Below, piece by piece: positions 16,992 through 25,575 of a stretch of DNA of 64,000 bases. The stretch is from Devosia litorisediminis (GTDB lineage: Bacteria; Pseudomonadota; Alphaproteobacteria; Rhizobiales; Devosiaceae). The notes under the pieces are model-generated. The model worked only from the letters and a program-made list of their open reading frames with translations, searched no databases and was not told the DNA's origin. The translations under genes and the position numbers were made by a program. The stretch covers positions 186,001 through 250,000 of the forward strand of contig NZ_JAGXTP010000002.1 in the NCBI RefSeq assembly GCF_018334155.1, read 5' to 3'. Position 1 is the first letter of the stretch. Every line of letters begins with the position of its first letter.

Positions 16992-17678
16992 GTGATTGGA
17001 TTTAGAATCTTGCCAAGGTTGCGCAAGGTGGACCAGCGTTGGATTGATGCATTTTCCGGTCTTCCGGTGGCCACTGTCAGTGATGCCATGAGCCGCATGT
17101 TTGCTGGCGGCTGCGGACTGCGGCCGCTCCACAAGTCAGGGCAACTCTGCGGTGCTGCGCTAACCGTGCGAACGCGACCTGGCGACAATCTGGTACTGCA
17201 CAAGGCGCTCGACATGGCCGAACCAGGCGACGTGATCGTCGTTGATGGTGGCGGCGATGTGACCAACGCGCTGATCGGCGAGCTCATGATTGCGCACGCC
17301 AAGAAGCGCGGGGTTGTCGGGATCGTAATTCACGGTGCAGTGCGCGACAGCCAGGCGATCGCCGAGGATACGTTTCCAGTCTTTGCTCAAGGCATAACCC
17401 ATCGTGGCCCCTACAAAGATGGTCCTGGCGAAATCAACGTTCCGGTCAGCATTGGCGGCATGGTGGTCTCGCCAGGAGATCTCGTTGTTGGCGACGCGGA
17501 TGGCGTCGTATCGGTTTCCGTTGATGATGTCGAAGCAATCCATCTCGCGACCAGCGCGAAGTATCAGGCTGAGCTAGCACAAATGGAACGCATTCAAGCT
17601 GGTCAGAACGACCGATCATGGGTGGACGTTGCTCTGCGCGAGCGCGGTTGCAGCATTGAAAGCGACACCGGTCGTTGA
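16992..17678 (+). CDS. RraA-type aldolase (HMG/CHA aldolase family)
   Basis: 228 residues from GTG 16992, chosen because GGAGAG lies six bases upstream. The fold is that of RraA/MenG-like proteins. Class II pyruvate aldolases in this family, such as LigK and GalC, cleave 4-carboxy-4-hydroxy-2-oxoadipate to pyruvate and oxaloacetate. Seen: a glycine-rich VDGGGDVTNALIGELM segment and GIVIHGAVRDSQAI, which contains the Arg-Asp pair used for substrate and metal. Regulators of RNase E share the fold, but the neighbours favour an aldolase. It sits 16 bases after the dehydrogenase. Confidence 0.82.
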   Translation: MIGFRILPRLRKVDQRWIDAFSGLPVATVSDAMSRMFAGGCGLRPLHKSGQLCGAALTVRTRPGDNLVLHKALDMAEPGDVIVVDGGGDVTNALIGELMIAHAKKRGVVGIVIHGAVRDSQAIAEDTFPVFAQGITHRGPYKDGPGEINVPVSIGGMVVSPGDLVVGDADGVVSVSVDDVEAIHLATSAKYQAELAQMERIQAGQNDRSWVDVALRERGCSIESDTGR

Positions 17679-17708
17679 CACACACAAGAGACGATTTGGG
17701 AGGTCTTC

Positions 17709-18158
17709 GTGGCTAGATTGGACAGCAGGGATGCATTGGCTGGCGCCCTAATTACCGGCACCGGCGCGTTCTTCGCGATCTACGCGGTGAGCAATTATCA
17801 GCTGGGCACCATCCAGCGTATGGGAACTGGAATGTTCCCGCTAGGTGTCGGCCTCGTTCTGGCCATCCTGGGTTTGCTGGTGATGATTCCGGCATTCTTT
17901 CGGTCAGGGCATTTGCCGGCCGTTGATGTTCGTGCGCCCTTGGCTGTGTTGCTCAGCATTGCCGTTTTTGCGCTGCTCGTGTCGCCGTTTGGACTGGTGC
18001 CAGCCATCTTTGGCGTGACCATCGTTTCATCCTTTGGGGAAAAGAAGGTCAATCTCAAGAGTCTGATACCGCTCTGCATATGCCTCAGCGGTCTCGCCTA
18101 CGTCGTCTTCAGACTTGCACTCAATCTTCCGATGAACATGTTTGCGTGGCCCTTCTAA
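17709..18158 (+). CDS. tctB: Tripartite tricarboxylate transporter small membrane subunit TctB
   Basis: 149 residues with four predicted membrane helices, the normal size and topology for TctB. Early residues GTGAFFAIYAVSNYQLG and GTGMFPLGVGLVL match the family's first two helices. It overlaps the TctA start by one base (TAATG), so the pair is translationally coupled. It pairs with TctA in the inner membrane and works with the TctC binding protein encoded upstream. Confidence 0.88.
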   Translation: MARLDSRDALAGALITGTGAFFAIYAVSNYQLGTIQRMGTGMFPLGVGLVLAILGLLVMIPAFFRSGHLPAVDVRAPLAVLLSIAVFALLVSPFGLVPAIFGVTIVSSFGEKKVNLKSLIPLCICLSGLAYVVFRLALNLPMNMFAWPF

Positions 18159-19672
18159 TGGATATCTTCGCCAATCTCGCCATCGGGCTGCAGACTGCAT
18201 TTACCCTCACCAACCTGCTCTACTGCTTTGTTGGTGTCTTTTTGGGGACCCTGATTGGCGTCATCCCCGGGATTGGGGCGCTCGCTGCCATCTCGATGCT
18301 GTTTCCAATCAGTTTTCACCTCGAGCCAACCACCGCACTCATATTGCTTGCTGGCATCTGGTACGGCACCTCATTTGGGGGCAGCACGGCCGCCATATTG
18401 CTCAATATTCCCGGCACACCATCTAGCGCGGTGACGTGTCTGGATGGATATCCAATGGCGCGCCAGGGGCGCAGTGGTGTTGCCCTCGTCATGACGGCAA
18501 TAGCCTCGTTCATTGGCGGCACGGTCGGCATCGCACTGCTGATGATTTTCTCGCCGACGATTGCCAACTATGCATTGCAGTTTGGCTCTACGGAGTATTT
18601 TTCTCTGATGCTGCTGGGGCTCGTTGCGGCATCGACCATCTCAGATGGCTCGGCCGCCAAGGGGCTGGCGATGGTGGTGTTGGGCATTGCTTTCGGGACG
18701 GTGGGTACCGATGTCTACAGTGGGGTGCCCCGTTTTACGTTCGAGGCCTTGTCCCTGATGGACGGCATTAGCCTGGTGGCATTGGCCATGGGTCTGTTCG
18801 GCGTTGCCGAAGTCATGCAAACCGTCGGCAACGTTGATACGTCCAGTGTGAACAGCAAGAGCATCACTTTCCGCTCGATGGTCCCGACCAAAGATGACAT
18901 CAAGCGCTCGATCATGCCGATATTCCGTGGAACAGGCGTCGGCTCGTTCTTTGGCACGCTGCCGGGCACGGGGCCATCAATCGCATCCTTTCTATCCTAT
19001 GCGCTCGAAAAGCGAGTTTCTCGCGATCCCTCACGTTTCGGCAAAGGTGCGATTGAAGGTATCGCGGCGCCTGAAGCGGCTAACAATGCTGCCGATATGA
19101 CGGCCTTCATTCCCACCCTTGCACTGGGTGTTCCAGGCAGTGCGACCATGGCCATCATGATCGGCGCACTGATGATTCACGGCATAACGCCTGGCCCGTC
19201 ATTGATGATCGATCACCCGGATATCTTCTGGGGTTTGATCATGAGTTTTTGGATCGGAAACCTGCTTCTAATTCTGCTAAATATCCCGATGGTCGGCCTG
19301 TGGGTTAGGCTGCTCCTGGTGCCTTACAGGTTGTTGTTTCCAGCCGTGCTGATGTTCATCTGCATCGGCACCTATTCCATCAACAACAGTGCGGCGGATG
19401 TTCATATGGTGCTGTTCTTCGGGGCACTTGGCTTTGCCATGCGGTATTTTTCATTGCCTGCGGCACCATTGCTGCTTGGCTTCGTGCTCGGACCACTCAT
19501 GGAAGAGCACTTCCGGCGCGCCATGCTGCTGTCACGCGGCGACTTCCTGACATTCATCGAGCGTCCTATCAGTGGTGTTGTAATGGGCATCACCGCATTG
19601 ATGCTGCTTTGGGCAATATGGGCGAGTGTCTCCGCGCGCAGCAGAGTAACCGCCGATGAGCGTATCAAATAA
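18158..19672 (+). CDS. tctA: Tripartite tricarboxylate transporter large membrane subunit TctA
   Basis: 504 residues with about 11-12 helices. The family signatures GIGALAAISMLFPISF and TSFGGSTAAILLNIPGTP are present, as is a second similar motif in the centre (GSFFGTLPGTGPSIASF). It is the sodium- or proton-driven permease of the Tct system. The start ATG 18158 overlaps the tctB stop. Together with tctC (12503) this makes a complete three-part importer for a di- or tricarboxylate, or an aromatic acid such as a phthalate. Confidence 0.93.
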   Translation: MDIFANLAIGLQTAFTLTNLLYCFVGVFLGTLIGVIPGIGALAAISMLFPISFHLEPTTALILLAGIWYGTSFGGSTAAILLNIPGTPSSAVTCLDGYPMARQGRSGVALVMTAIASFIGGTVGIALLMIFSPTIANYALQFGSTEYFSLMLLGLVAASTISDGSAAKGLAMVVLGIAFGTVGTDVYSGVPRFTFEALSLMDGISLVALAMGLFGVAEVMQTVGNVDTSSVNSKSITFRSMVPTKDDIKRSIMPIFRGTGVGSFFGTLPGTGPSIASFLSYALEKRVSRDPSRFGKGAIEGIAAPEAANNAADMTAFIPTLALGVPGSATMAIMIGALMIHGITPGPSLMIDHPDIFWGLIMSFWIGNLLLILLNIPMVGLWVRLLLVPYRLLFPAVLMFICIGTYSINNSAADVHMVLFFGALGFAMRYFSLPAAPLLLGFVLGPLMEEHFRRAMLLSRGDFLTFIERPISGVVMGITALMLLWAIWASVSARSRVTADERIK

Positions 19673-19711
19673 ATGAACGGGGCCGCGAGCCACATCAGAA
19701 TGGAGATTTCC

Positions 19712-20413
19712 ATGTCGACAGAAGCACGAGATAACTTCGTCATTGCGCCGCAGAAAACGCCCAGCCTGCCAATAGTCGGTTCCTCACAGCGATTTCCGAT
19801 AAACCGCATCTTCTGCATCGGACGCAATTATGCAGCCCATGCCGTGGAAATGGGACACGATCCATCCAAAGAACCACCTTTCTTCTTTTTCAAGCATGCA
19901 GGTGCGGTCAGTCCGTCGGGGGAGTTCCCCTACCCGTCAGAAACCACCGACGTCCACTATGAGGCCGAACTGGTTGTAGCGCTGCACAAGGGCGGCGCGA
20001 ACATTGCGCCGGAGGCCGCCTTGGACCACATTTGGGGATATGGCGTGGGCATAGACATGACGCGCCGCGACTTGCAGGCTGTCGCCAAAGAGCAGGGTAG
20101 GCCGTGGGAAGTCGCCAAAAGCTTCGATAACTCCGCTCCCTGCAGCGCCCTCATCCCCGTGACGGCAATTGGCCATCCCCAGCGCGGTCGGATCTCGTTG
20201 GCGGTGAACGGAGAGATTAAGCAGGATGGCAATTTGGATCAGATGATCTGGAAAACTCCTGACATCATTGCCATTCTGTCTCAGTACTTCGAGCTTTTTC
20301 CTGGAGACATGATCATGACCGGGACGCCTTCTGGTGTTGGGCCCGTTCAACGCGGTGACACGATGATCGCAGAAATTGAAGGTTTGGGTGCGCTCACGGT
20401 AGCGGTGAAGTAG
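19712..20413 (+). CDS. Fumarylacetoacetate hydrolase (FAH) family protein
   Basis: About 233 residues of the FAH fold. Seen: IFCIGRNYAAHAVEMG, FFFFKHAGAVSPSGE, the metal-binding DVHYEAELVV, GYGVGIDMTRRDLQ and MTGTPSGVGPVQRGD. Members hydrolyse C-C bonds of 2,4-dioxo acids, isomerise ring-cleavage products, or decarboxylate oxaloacetate. ATG 19712 has GGAG six bases upstream; ATG 19673, right after the tctA stop, is the alternative. Last gene of the catabolic unit. With an RraA aldolase yielding oxaloacetate and pyruvate, an oxaloacetate-processing role would be coherent but is not proven. Confidence 0.86.
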   Translation: MSTEARDNFVIAPQKTPSLPIVGSSQRFPINRIFCIGRNYAAHAVEMGHDPSKEPPFFFFKHAGAVSPSGEFPYPSETTDVHYEAELVVALHKGGANIAPEAALDHIWGYGVGIDMTRRDLQAVAKEQGRPWEVAKSFDNSAPCSALIPVTAIGHPQRGRISLAVNGEIKQDGNLDQMIWKTPDIIAILSQYFELFPGDMIMTGTPSGVGPVQRGDTMIAEIEGLGALTVAVK

Positions 20414-20530
20414 CTTTCTTCAACGAACAATCCCACCAATGTCTGCTTGTTCTGCAAATTGCTCTAAAAGCAGACCCGCGGTAAGCCACCCCATTTGAGC
20501 CGTCTGACACGCCCTTCGGGGACGGCAGCT

Positions 20531-20594
20531 TTTGAGAAATCGCCAACGGACAATGGATGGCGGGAATGGGGCGCGTTGCTGACCGGCCGCTGCC
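20531..20594 (+). repeat. Dispersed 64-bp intergenic repeat, copy 2
   Basis: The 41-base core 20554-20594 differs from 9164-9204 at two positions only. Copies 1 and 2 lie in direct orientation and bracket the catabolic module. Confidence 0.75.
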
Positions 20595-20949
20595 AACCCC
20601 ATTTTGGTCGTTCGCCCGCTGTTCGAAACAACGCTGAACCGGTCGGTGTGCCCAGAGCAGTGAACGGTCCCTCTCAGAGATTGTCGCGCTGAAGGTTAAC
20701 AGAAGACCATGGGATGCTTCCATTAGGGGCATGGCCAGGTTCCCATGATGCACTGTCGCTTCCTAATGAGTTTGGCGGGAACAATCCCGATGGTGTTCGA
20801 CATCACACGGGGCATGCTTCGCGGTCGGGTCGACGGCAAGAAGGTGCAAGCAGCCAGTCCGTCCTCGCCGCGCCGTCGTCCAAAGTCCTCGCAGTAAATA
20901 ATCTCCGCGATCATCTCGCCGACAGCAAACGTCTGGAGCGGCGCTTTTC

Positions 20950-20965
20950 TGATTTGATTCCGACC
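20950..20965 (+). promoter_or_regulatory. 16-bp motif upstream of the relaxase gene
   Basis: TGATTTGATTCCGACC, identical to 24031-24046. Each copy ends 55-57 bases before the start codon of a transfer-module gene, suggesting a shared promoter or regulator site. Confidence 0.5.
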
Positions 20966-21020
20966 AAAATGTCTTCTGAGCCGATAACTGGGAAGCCTCC
21001 TTTTGCAAGCGAGGCCAACA

Positions 21021-23660
21021 GTGACGGCAACAATCCAACTCAAGGCGCCTCCGGTCGCCTATTTCCGCCAAGCGCGGGTCTATTACGATACCGGCTTCCA
21101 GGATGCCGAGTGGTACGCACCAAGCGGCTCATTCGGGATAGAAGACGGCGCACCAGTCGACTTCGCACTGCTCGAGCGGCTCTATGCCGCCATGGCTCCG
21201 GACGGCACCTCGCTACTCTCCAATAAGGGCGGGCGCGTCCTCGATCGGCAATCGGCTTATGATCTGACTTTCTCCGTTCCAAAGTCTTTTTCCCTGATCT
21301 ATGCGATGGCCAATGACGGGGAGCGCAAGGAGCTACTCAACATTCTGTTGGCGGCGGCGCGCAAGAGCCTTTCGGCCGTTGAGAAAGTCGCTGGATGGGC
21401 TAGGCGGGGCAAGGGTGGCACGGCGCTCGAACCCATTAGTTTTACGGCTGCTTTGTTTATTCACGACGAAGCGCGCCCCTCCGTCCATAACGATGGCAGT
21501 ATATTCGGCGATCCGGACCTGCATATCCACTGCATCATTCTCAATATTGCTAAGCGCGCGGACGGAAGCATCGGCGCAATCCAAAGTGTTCTACTGCGCA
21601 ACGCCAAAATGCTGGCGGGGGCCGTGTTCCATGCAGCATTAGCAGCCGGTCTTCTCGGCATGCGGCTCAGCGTCGACAGGGTTGGCCGGAACGGCATCTT
21701 CGAAGTCGCTAGTATTCCTGACAGGGTCATCCGCTTCTTCTCAGGGCGTCGGCAAGAAATTGAACGCCGCCTAGAGGCTGTGGGCGTAACAAGCGCCCAG
21801 AGTCCTGCCCTGGCGGCAAAGGAAACTGCAAAATCCCGACATAAGAAGATTACCACTACGCTAGCTGAGCGTTTGGCAATGTGGGCGGCTGCCGGTGTTC
21901 GAAACGGTTTTGATTTCAAGGGGCTACTTGCCGCGGCCCGCCAGGCCTTTGAGCCCATTTGTCACGAGGAAGGTGAGGCGATTTATCGGTTCCGCCTCGA
22001 TACCCTTCCTGTGGAGCTGACTGAAAACGAGGCGGTGCTCAATCATATGGAGGTGATCCGCGCCCTCAATGCCGCCCTGGTTGGCACAGGATTGCCGCCA
22101 GAGCGCGCTATCAAGGCATTTTCCGATCTCATGAAAAGTGGCCAGCTCATGAGCCTCGGTACCGACGCCATGGGTTTTCCGCTACTCACGACCCCGGAGA
22201 TGATTGAAACCGAAATTGCGGTCGTCTCGCTGAGCGAGCATTTGAAAGATGGCGAGACCTTTGCGCTCGATCCAAGCATTGTTGCCGACCTGTGCGCGCA
22301 ACACGCACTTAGTGCCGAACAGACCCGCGCCGCGCTCCAGGTCACTCGCGGCGGTCGTGTGGCGATCGTCGAGGGGGCACCTGGCGCGGGAAAATCTACC
22401 GCCCAACGCCCGATCGTTGCAAGCTACGAGGCCGCAGGCTTTCGGGTTATCGGCGCCGCCACGGCCTGGAAGATCGCGAGCGCCCTCGGCAAAGACCTCT
22501 GCATCGAGTCCCGGGCGACAGCGGACTGGTTGGCTCTACTGGAGCACGGCAAGGTGACCTTCGACGACAAGACTGTGCTCATCATCGATGAAGCGGGTCT
22601 CATCGGCGCAAGGGACATGCTGAGGTTGCTGGAAGTGGCAAACGCATCGGGCGCAAAGCTGATTCTGGTCGGCGACCGCAACCAGATCCAGCCCATTGCC
22701 GCTGGTCCCGGACTTGGACTGGTGGCGCGATCGGTCGAGGTCAGTCGTATCGAGACCATTGTTCGCCAGCGCGAAGCCTGGCTCAGGCAGGTCGTGCTCG
22801 ATCTTGGGAAAGGCGATGCGCTTAAGGCGTTGACCGAACTGCTTCGGCGCAAGCACGTGCATTTTGGCACAGATCTTCCAAGTGCCGTTGACGCTCTAGT
22901 GGAAAAACGGCGCGAGCTGACCGACGCCGGGGAAGCGCCGCTACTCATCGCCCGCACCAATGACCAATTGCGCTTGATTTCCCAAGCAGTGCGGAAAGAC
23001 CGCCGCGTCAGGGGCGAGCTTTCGGAGGCTGAGGTAACATTCATCGGTCGCTTGCCGAATGGCGAAATCGCACCCATTTCTCTGTCGCCGGGCGATGGTA
23101 TTCGCTTTCTGGCGAAGAACAAGCAGCTCGGTACCATCAATGGCAGTGTCGGCACAGTGCTCGACGTCGTTCCTGGCGCCACACTGCTTGAAACACGGAT
23201 CACGGCGCAGGTGGATGGCCTTCGCGTCAGCTTCGCGGTCACGGATGTGTCTGATGAGCATGGGAATGCCCAGATCGGCTGGGACTACGGCTGGAGCGCA
23301 TTCGGCTCGCAGGGAGTGACCGTTGAGCATGCGCTCGTGCTTGCCGACGCAAACTTTGACCGCCATCTCTCCTATGTGGCGGCGAGCAGGGCCCGAGCCC
23401 GGACGCACCTCTTCGTTGATGGGGCCAGTGTTGATGCCATCGAGACCGACTTGTCGGCCCTTGGACCTTTGTCCAACGAAGCGGAGCGTCTAGTCAAGCT
23501 CAGTCGCCGCATGGCCCGCAAGAATACCAAGCGGTCGACCCTAGATCTCCTGTCGAGATCGGATTGGGATCGTTGGCGCAACGCTCCTGCAGCAGACGCC
23601 AACCAAAGCCCTGACGCTCATGTCAATCGCTTCGTCGAGTCGGAGTTCGATCATGTCTAG
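21021..23660 (+). CDS. MobF-family conjugative relaxase with helicase domain
   Basis: About 879 residues. The N-terminal TrwC/TraA relaxase domain has candidate catalytic tyrosines at about 21-22 (VYYDTG) and metal-binding histidines at about 148, 168 and 170 (DLHIHC). A RecD-like helicase follows: Walker A EGAPGAGKST near residue 453, Walker B VLIIDEAGLIG, GDRNQIQPIAAGPG, and a late AASRARARTHLF motif. It would nick the transfer origin, stay bound to the 5' end and unwind the strand. GTG 21021 has GCGAGG six bases upstream; TTG 21003 is the other option. No coupling protein or type IV secretion genes are visible. Confidence 0.9.
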   Translation: MTATIQLKAPPVAYFRQARVYYDTGFQDAEWYAPSGSFGIEDGAPVDFALLERLYAAMAPDGTSLLSNKGGRVLDRQSAYDLTFSVPKSFSLIYAMANDGERKELLNILLAAARKSLSAVEKVAGWARRGKGGTALEPISFTAALFIHDEARPSVHNDGSIFGDPDLHIHCIILNIAKRADGSIGAIQSVLLRNAKMLAGAVFHAALAAGLLGMRLSVDRVGRNGIFEVASIPDRVIRFFSGRRQEIERRLEAVGVTSAQSPALAAKETAKSRHKKITTTLAERLAMWAAAGVRNGFDFKGLLAAARQAFEPICHEEGEAIYRFRLDTLPVELTENEAVLNHMEVIRALNAALVGTGLPPERAIKAFSDLMKSGQLMSLGTDAMGFPLLTTPEMIETEIAVVSLSEHLKDGETFALDPSIVADLCAQHALSAEQTRAALQVTRGGRVAIVEGAPGAGKSTAQRPIVASYEAAGFRVIGAATAWKIASALGKDLCIESRATADWLALLEHGKVTFDDKTVLIIDEAGLIGARDMLRLLEVANASGAKLILVGDRNQIQPIAAGPGLGLVARSVEVSRIETIVRQREAWLRQVVLDLGKGDALKALTELLRRKHVHFGTDLPSAVDALVEKRRELTDAGEAPLLIARTNDQLRLISQAVRKDRRVRGELSEAEVTFIGRLPNGEIAPISLSPGDGIRFLAKNKQLGTINGSVGTVLDVVPGATLLETRITAQVDGLRVSFAVTDVSDEHGNAQIGWDYGWSAFGSQGVTVEHALVLADANFDRHLSYVAASRARARTHLFVDGASVDAIETDLSALGPLSNEAERLVKLSRRMARKNTKRSTLDLLSRSDWDRWRNAPAADANQSPDAHVNRFVESEFDHV

Positions 23661-23859
23661 GCGGCAGGACGGAATGACGCGCGCTGCCTCGCGTTCGACC
23701 TCTCATGGCAGAGCCATTGCCGAAGTTGAGCTCATCAATGACCTTCTGGAGGACCCGACGGTGTCCGATGAGGAGCTTGCGGCGCTCGAATTGCTTGTTG
23801 GCTGGGACTGGCTCAACCAGCTTATCCAAAGCTGTGAAGGCAGCGAGCCAGACGTTTAG
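23653..23859 (+). CDS. Small acidic protein downstream of the relaxase
   Basis: 68 residues. ATG 23653 overlaps the relaxase stop by eight bases with GGAG upstream, implying coupled translation. The N-terminus is basic (SRRQDGMTRAASRS) and the rest is acidic and helical (LLEDPTVSDEELAALELL). Not recognised. Its position suggests an accessory protein for the relaxase. Confidence 0.55.
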   Translation: MSRRQDGMTRAASRSTSHGRAIAEVELINDLLEDPTVSDEELAALELLVGWDWLNQLIQSCEGSEPDV

Positions 23860-24030
23860 TTTTTATCCTCCTGCGCAACGCCAGATGGAACACACTGTCA
23901 CGAGTTGGTTAGAAAAACAGGCGTGAGCGGGGATCTGGATAGCGATCCTATCGTTGACCAATCCATTACCCAGTTGTGCTGCACTGCTGGGGCCCATCGA
24001 TCCAGATTTTCAACACTCCACCTGAATTTG

Positions 24031-24046
24031 TGATTTGATTCCGACC
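24031..24046 (+). promoter_or_regulatory. 16-bp motif upstream of the ParA-like gene
   Basis: Same TGATTTGATTCCGACC as at 20950-20965. Just upstream, ATCTGGAT (23933-23940) and ATCGATCCAGAT (23996-24007) form an interrupted inverted repeat, which might be an operator or part of a transfer or partition site. Confidence 0.45.
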
Positions 24047-24103
24047 TGTCAGCGGTATGCCCATGCTCCACTGTCGCTGTTCAAAGCAGAAAGGAACATC
24101 GAC

Positions 24104-24910
24104 ATGCTGCACACCAACAACACAATCAGCCTCGAAGATACCGTCAACGTCTATGGCAATGGCAAAGGGGGCGTGGGCAAGACCTCCGATTGTCAGACGG
24201 GTATCGAATACGCCATCCAGCGTGGACTGGTGCCTGCCATTGCCCAGGTAGATGAACAGGGCCGCCTGGAAGCGCTCAACGCCTCCCATGTCCTCACCAT
24301 TACCATCGACCCGAAGGCCGCGCGAGAAAACCCCAATCTTGAACTTCAGCGGTTTGGCCCGCTGTCCGACCTGATGGTCGACACGCCCAAGGGTAGGCCC
24401 ATCTTCATCGACCTCGGCGCAAACGAGGACCAGCGCTTCGCCTACTGGTCTCGTCAGGCTGAGGTATCTGAAGATATTGCGGAAAGTGGGCGGCAGGTTG
24501 TGCTTCACATCGTCTACACCAGCGAGCAGGAGGCGATCGAAAAGGCGGGGACCACGGCCCGCGATCTCATGCGCTCGCTGCCTGTGGCCAAACTGTGCCT
24601 TGTAGAAAATCAACGCTTCGGGCGCATCAGTGACCTAGTGGCAGGAAGTGCTGCGCACGATGCGTATCAGCAGCATATCCAAACGCTTTTGCCCAACGCT
24701 CACCTCATCCGGATGCCCCGCATCAGGGGCAATTCCTATGCGCGTTTTGAGCAGGCGCGCATTCCTTTCTCTCGTGTCGCGCAGATGCGCACTGCGGAGG
24801 TCATGGATATCACCGGCCTCGGGCGCGCCGATGCCCGGATCGTGCGGGGCGATGTCAGCGAATGGCTTGAACAGATGTTCCTGCAACTCGACCAGCTTTT
24901 CGGTGCTTAG
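24104..24910 (+). CDS. ParA/MinD-like P-loop ATPase
   Basis: 268 residues. Deviant Walker A GKGGVGKT is at about 20-27, which defines the ParA/MinD superfamily, and an IFIDLGANEDQRF segment is the probable switch region. Such ATPases partition plasmids or position transfer complexes. Here it follows a relaxase, so a StbB- or TraL-like accessory role in mobilisation or maintenance fits. No ParB partner is evident. ATG 24104 has AAAGGA upstream; ATG 24035 would add 23 unlikely residues. It is followed after one base by the next gene. Confidence 0.78.
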   Translation: MLHTNNTISLEDTVNVYGNGKGGVGKTSDCQTGIEYAIQRGLVPAIAQVDEQGRLEALNASHVLTITIDPKAARENPNLELQRFGPLSDLMVDTPKGRPIFIDLGANEDQRFAYWSRQAEVSEDIAESGRQVVLHIVYTSEQEAIEKAGTTARDLMRSLPVAKLCLVENQRFGRISDLVAGSAAHDAYQQHIQTLLPNAHLIRMPRIRGNSYARFEQARIPFSRVAQMRTAEVMDITGLGRADARIVRGDVSEWLEQMFLQLDQLFGA

Positions 24911-24911
24911 G

Positions 24912-25241
24912 ATGATGGCGAGTACTCAGCGACAAGCCTTGGTTCGCGCGCGCCGCAAGGGCGATGAGGAGCGGCGACGAAAAGCTCAGATACTGGCGCG
25001 TGAAATTCTTCGGCGTGGAAAGCTCACCCCGGAGATCACTCACCAGTTGAGAGGATCAACGCCGGACATGAAGCACTTAATTGAGCTGTTGGCGCACCCT
25101 TTAGCCGCATTTCTCATCGCCCTACCGCCCAAACTGCGTCCTGCAACTCTCGCCGTCCTGGTCAGCCTGGTCGCTGTTCCAGTCGCGATCACTGGACTTA
25201 TCATCGCTGATATTGTCGGTGCCATTGGGTGGCCAAATTGA
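24912..25241 (+). CDS. Small protein with basic N-terminus and membrane segment(s)
   Basis: 109 residues from ATG 24912 (or 24915). The first half is strongly basic (RARRKGDEERRRKAQ) and the second carries hydrophobic stretches (LAAFLIALPP, LAVLVSLVAVPVAITGLII). It lies one base after the ParA-like gene and overlaps the next by 13 bases, so the three form one unit. Not recognised; probably an inner-membrane accessory protein of the transfer module. Confidence 0.6.
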   Translation: MMASTQRQALVRARRKGDEERRRKAQILAREILRRGKLTPEITHQLRGSTPDMKHLIELLAHPLAAFLIALPPKLRPATLAVLVSLVAVPVAITGLIIADIVGAIGWPN

Positions 25242-25549
25242 AGCGCCGTTGGCAGATACTGGCGGTTGCCCTGGCTGTTTGGTGGGCCGGGTACCTGGCG
25301 TTTGACCTGGTACCGCCAATCTTGGTTGATGGGGGCCGCATATACCTCATCAACACCGGTTTCATAAGCGAAGCCGTCCCCCGATGCTTGGCAACGGAGG
25401 ACTGGCTAGGCTGCTTTGGCCTTCTGTTGGTCCGTCTCAATTCAACAGAGGTCTATTGCCGCGCAATGATAGTGCTGCTCACCGTGGCTGCCGTTTGGCA
25501 TCTGCATGTCCGACTAGAACGGCGGTCCATCGAAATGGAGGTGCTTTAA
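25229..25549 (+). CDS. Small two-helix membrane protein
   Basis: 106 residues from GTG 25229, overlapping the previous gene. Hydrophobic segments near residues 9-27 (WQILAVALAVWWAGYLAF) and 78-92 (MIVLLTVAAVWHLHV) flank a loop with cysteines (PRCLATEDWLGC, VYC). Not recognised. Co-transcribed with the ParA-like ATPase. It could anchor the complex in the membrane. Confidence 0.6.
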   Translation: MAKLKRRWQILAVALAVWWAGYLAFDLVPPILVDGGRIYLINTGFISEAVPRCLATEDWLGCFGLLLVRLNSTEVYCRAMIVLLTVAAVWHLHVRLERRSIEMEVL

Positions 25550-25575
25550 TTACCGCCGCCTCAGGTCTGTGACCC

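Larger units (their letters stand above)
20414..21020. other. Intergenic region with repeat copy, hairpin and relaxase leader
   Basis: No gene recognised. A hairpin follows the FAH gene: GTCTGCTT (20441-20448) pairs with AAGCAGAC (20468-20475), without a T tract. The 64-bp repeat copy 2 is at 20531-20594. A 16-bp motif at 20950-20965 is shared with the ParA-like gene's leader. An origin of transfer could lie here, as MobF relaxases often act near their own gene. Confidence 0.5.

Noticed and set aside
20441..20475. Possible terminator after the FAH gene
   Set aside because: The 8-bp stem is perfect but the loop is long (19 nt) and no T tract follows, so it is only mentioned as a hairpin in the intergenic entry.
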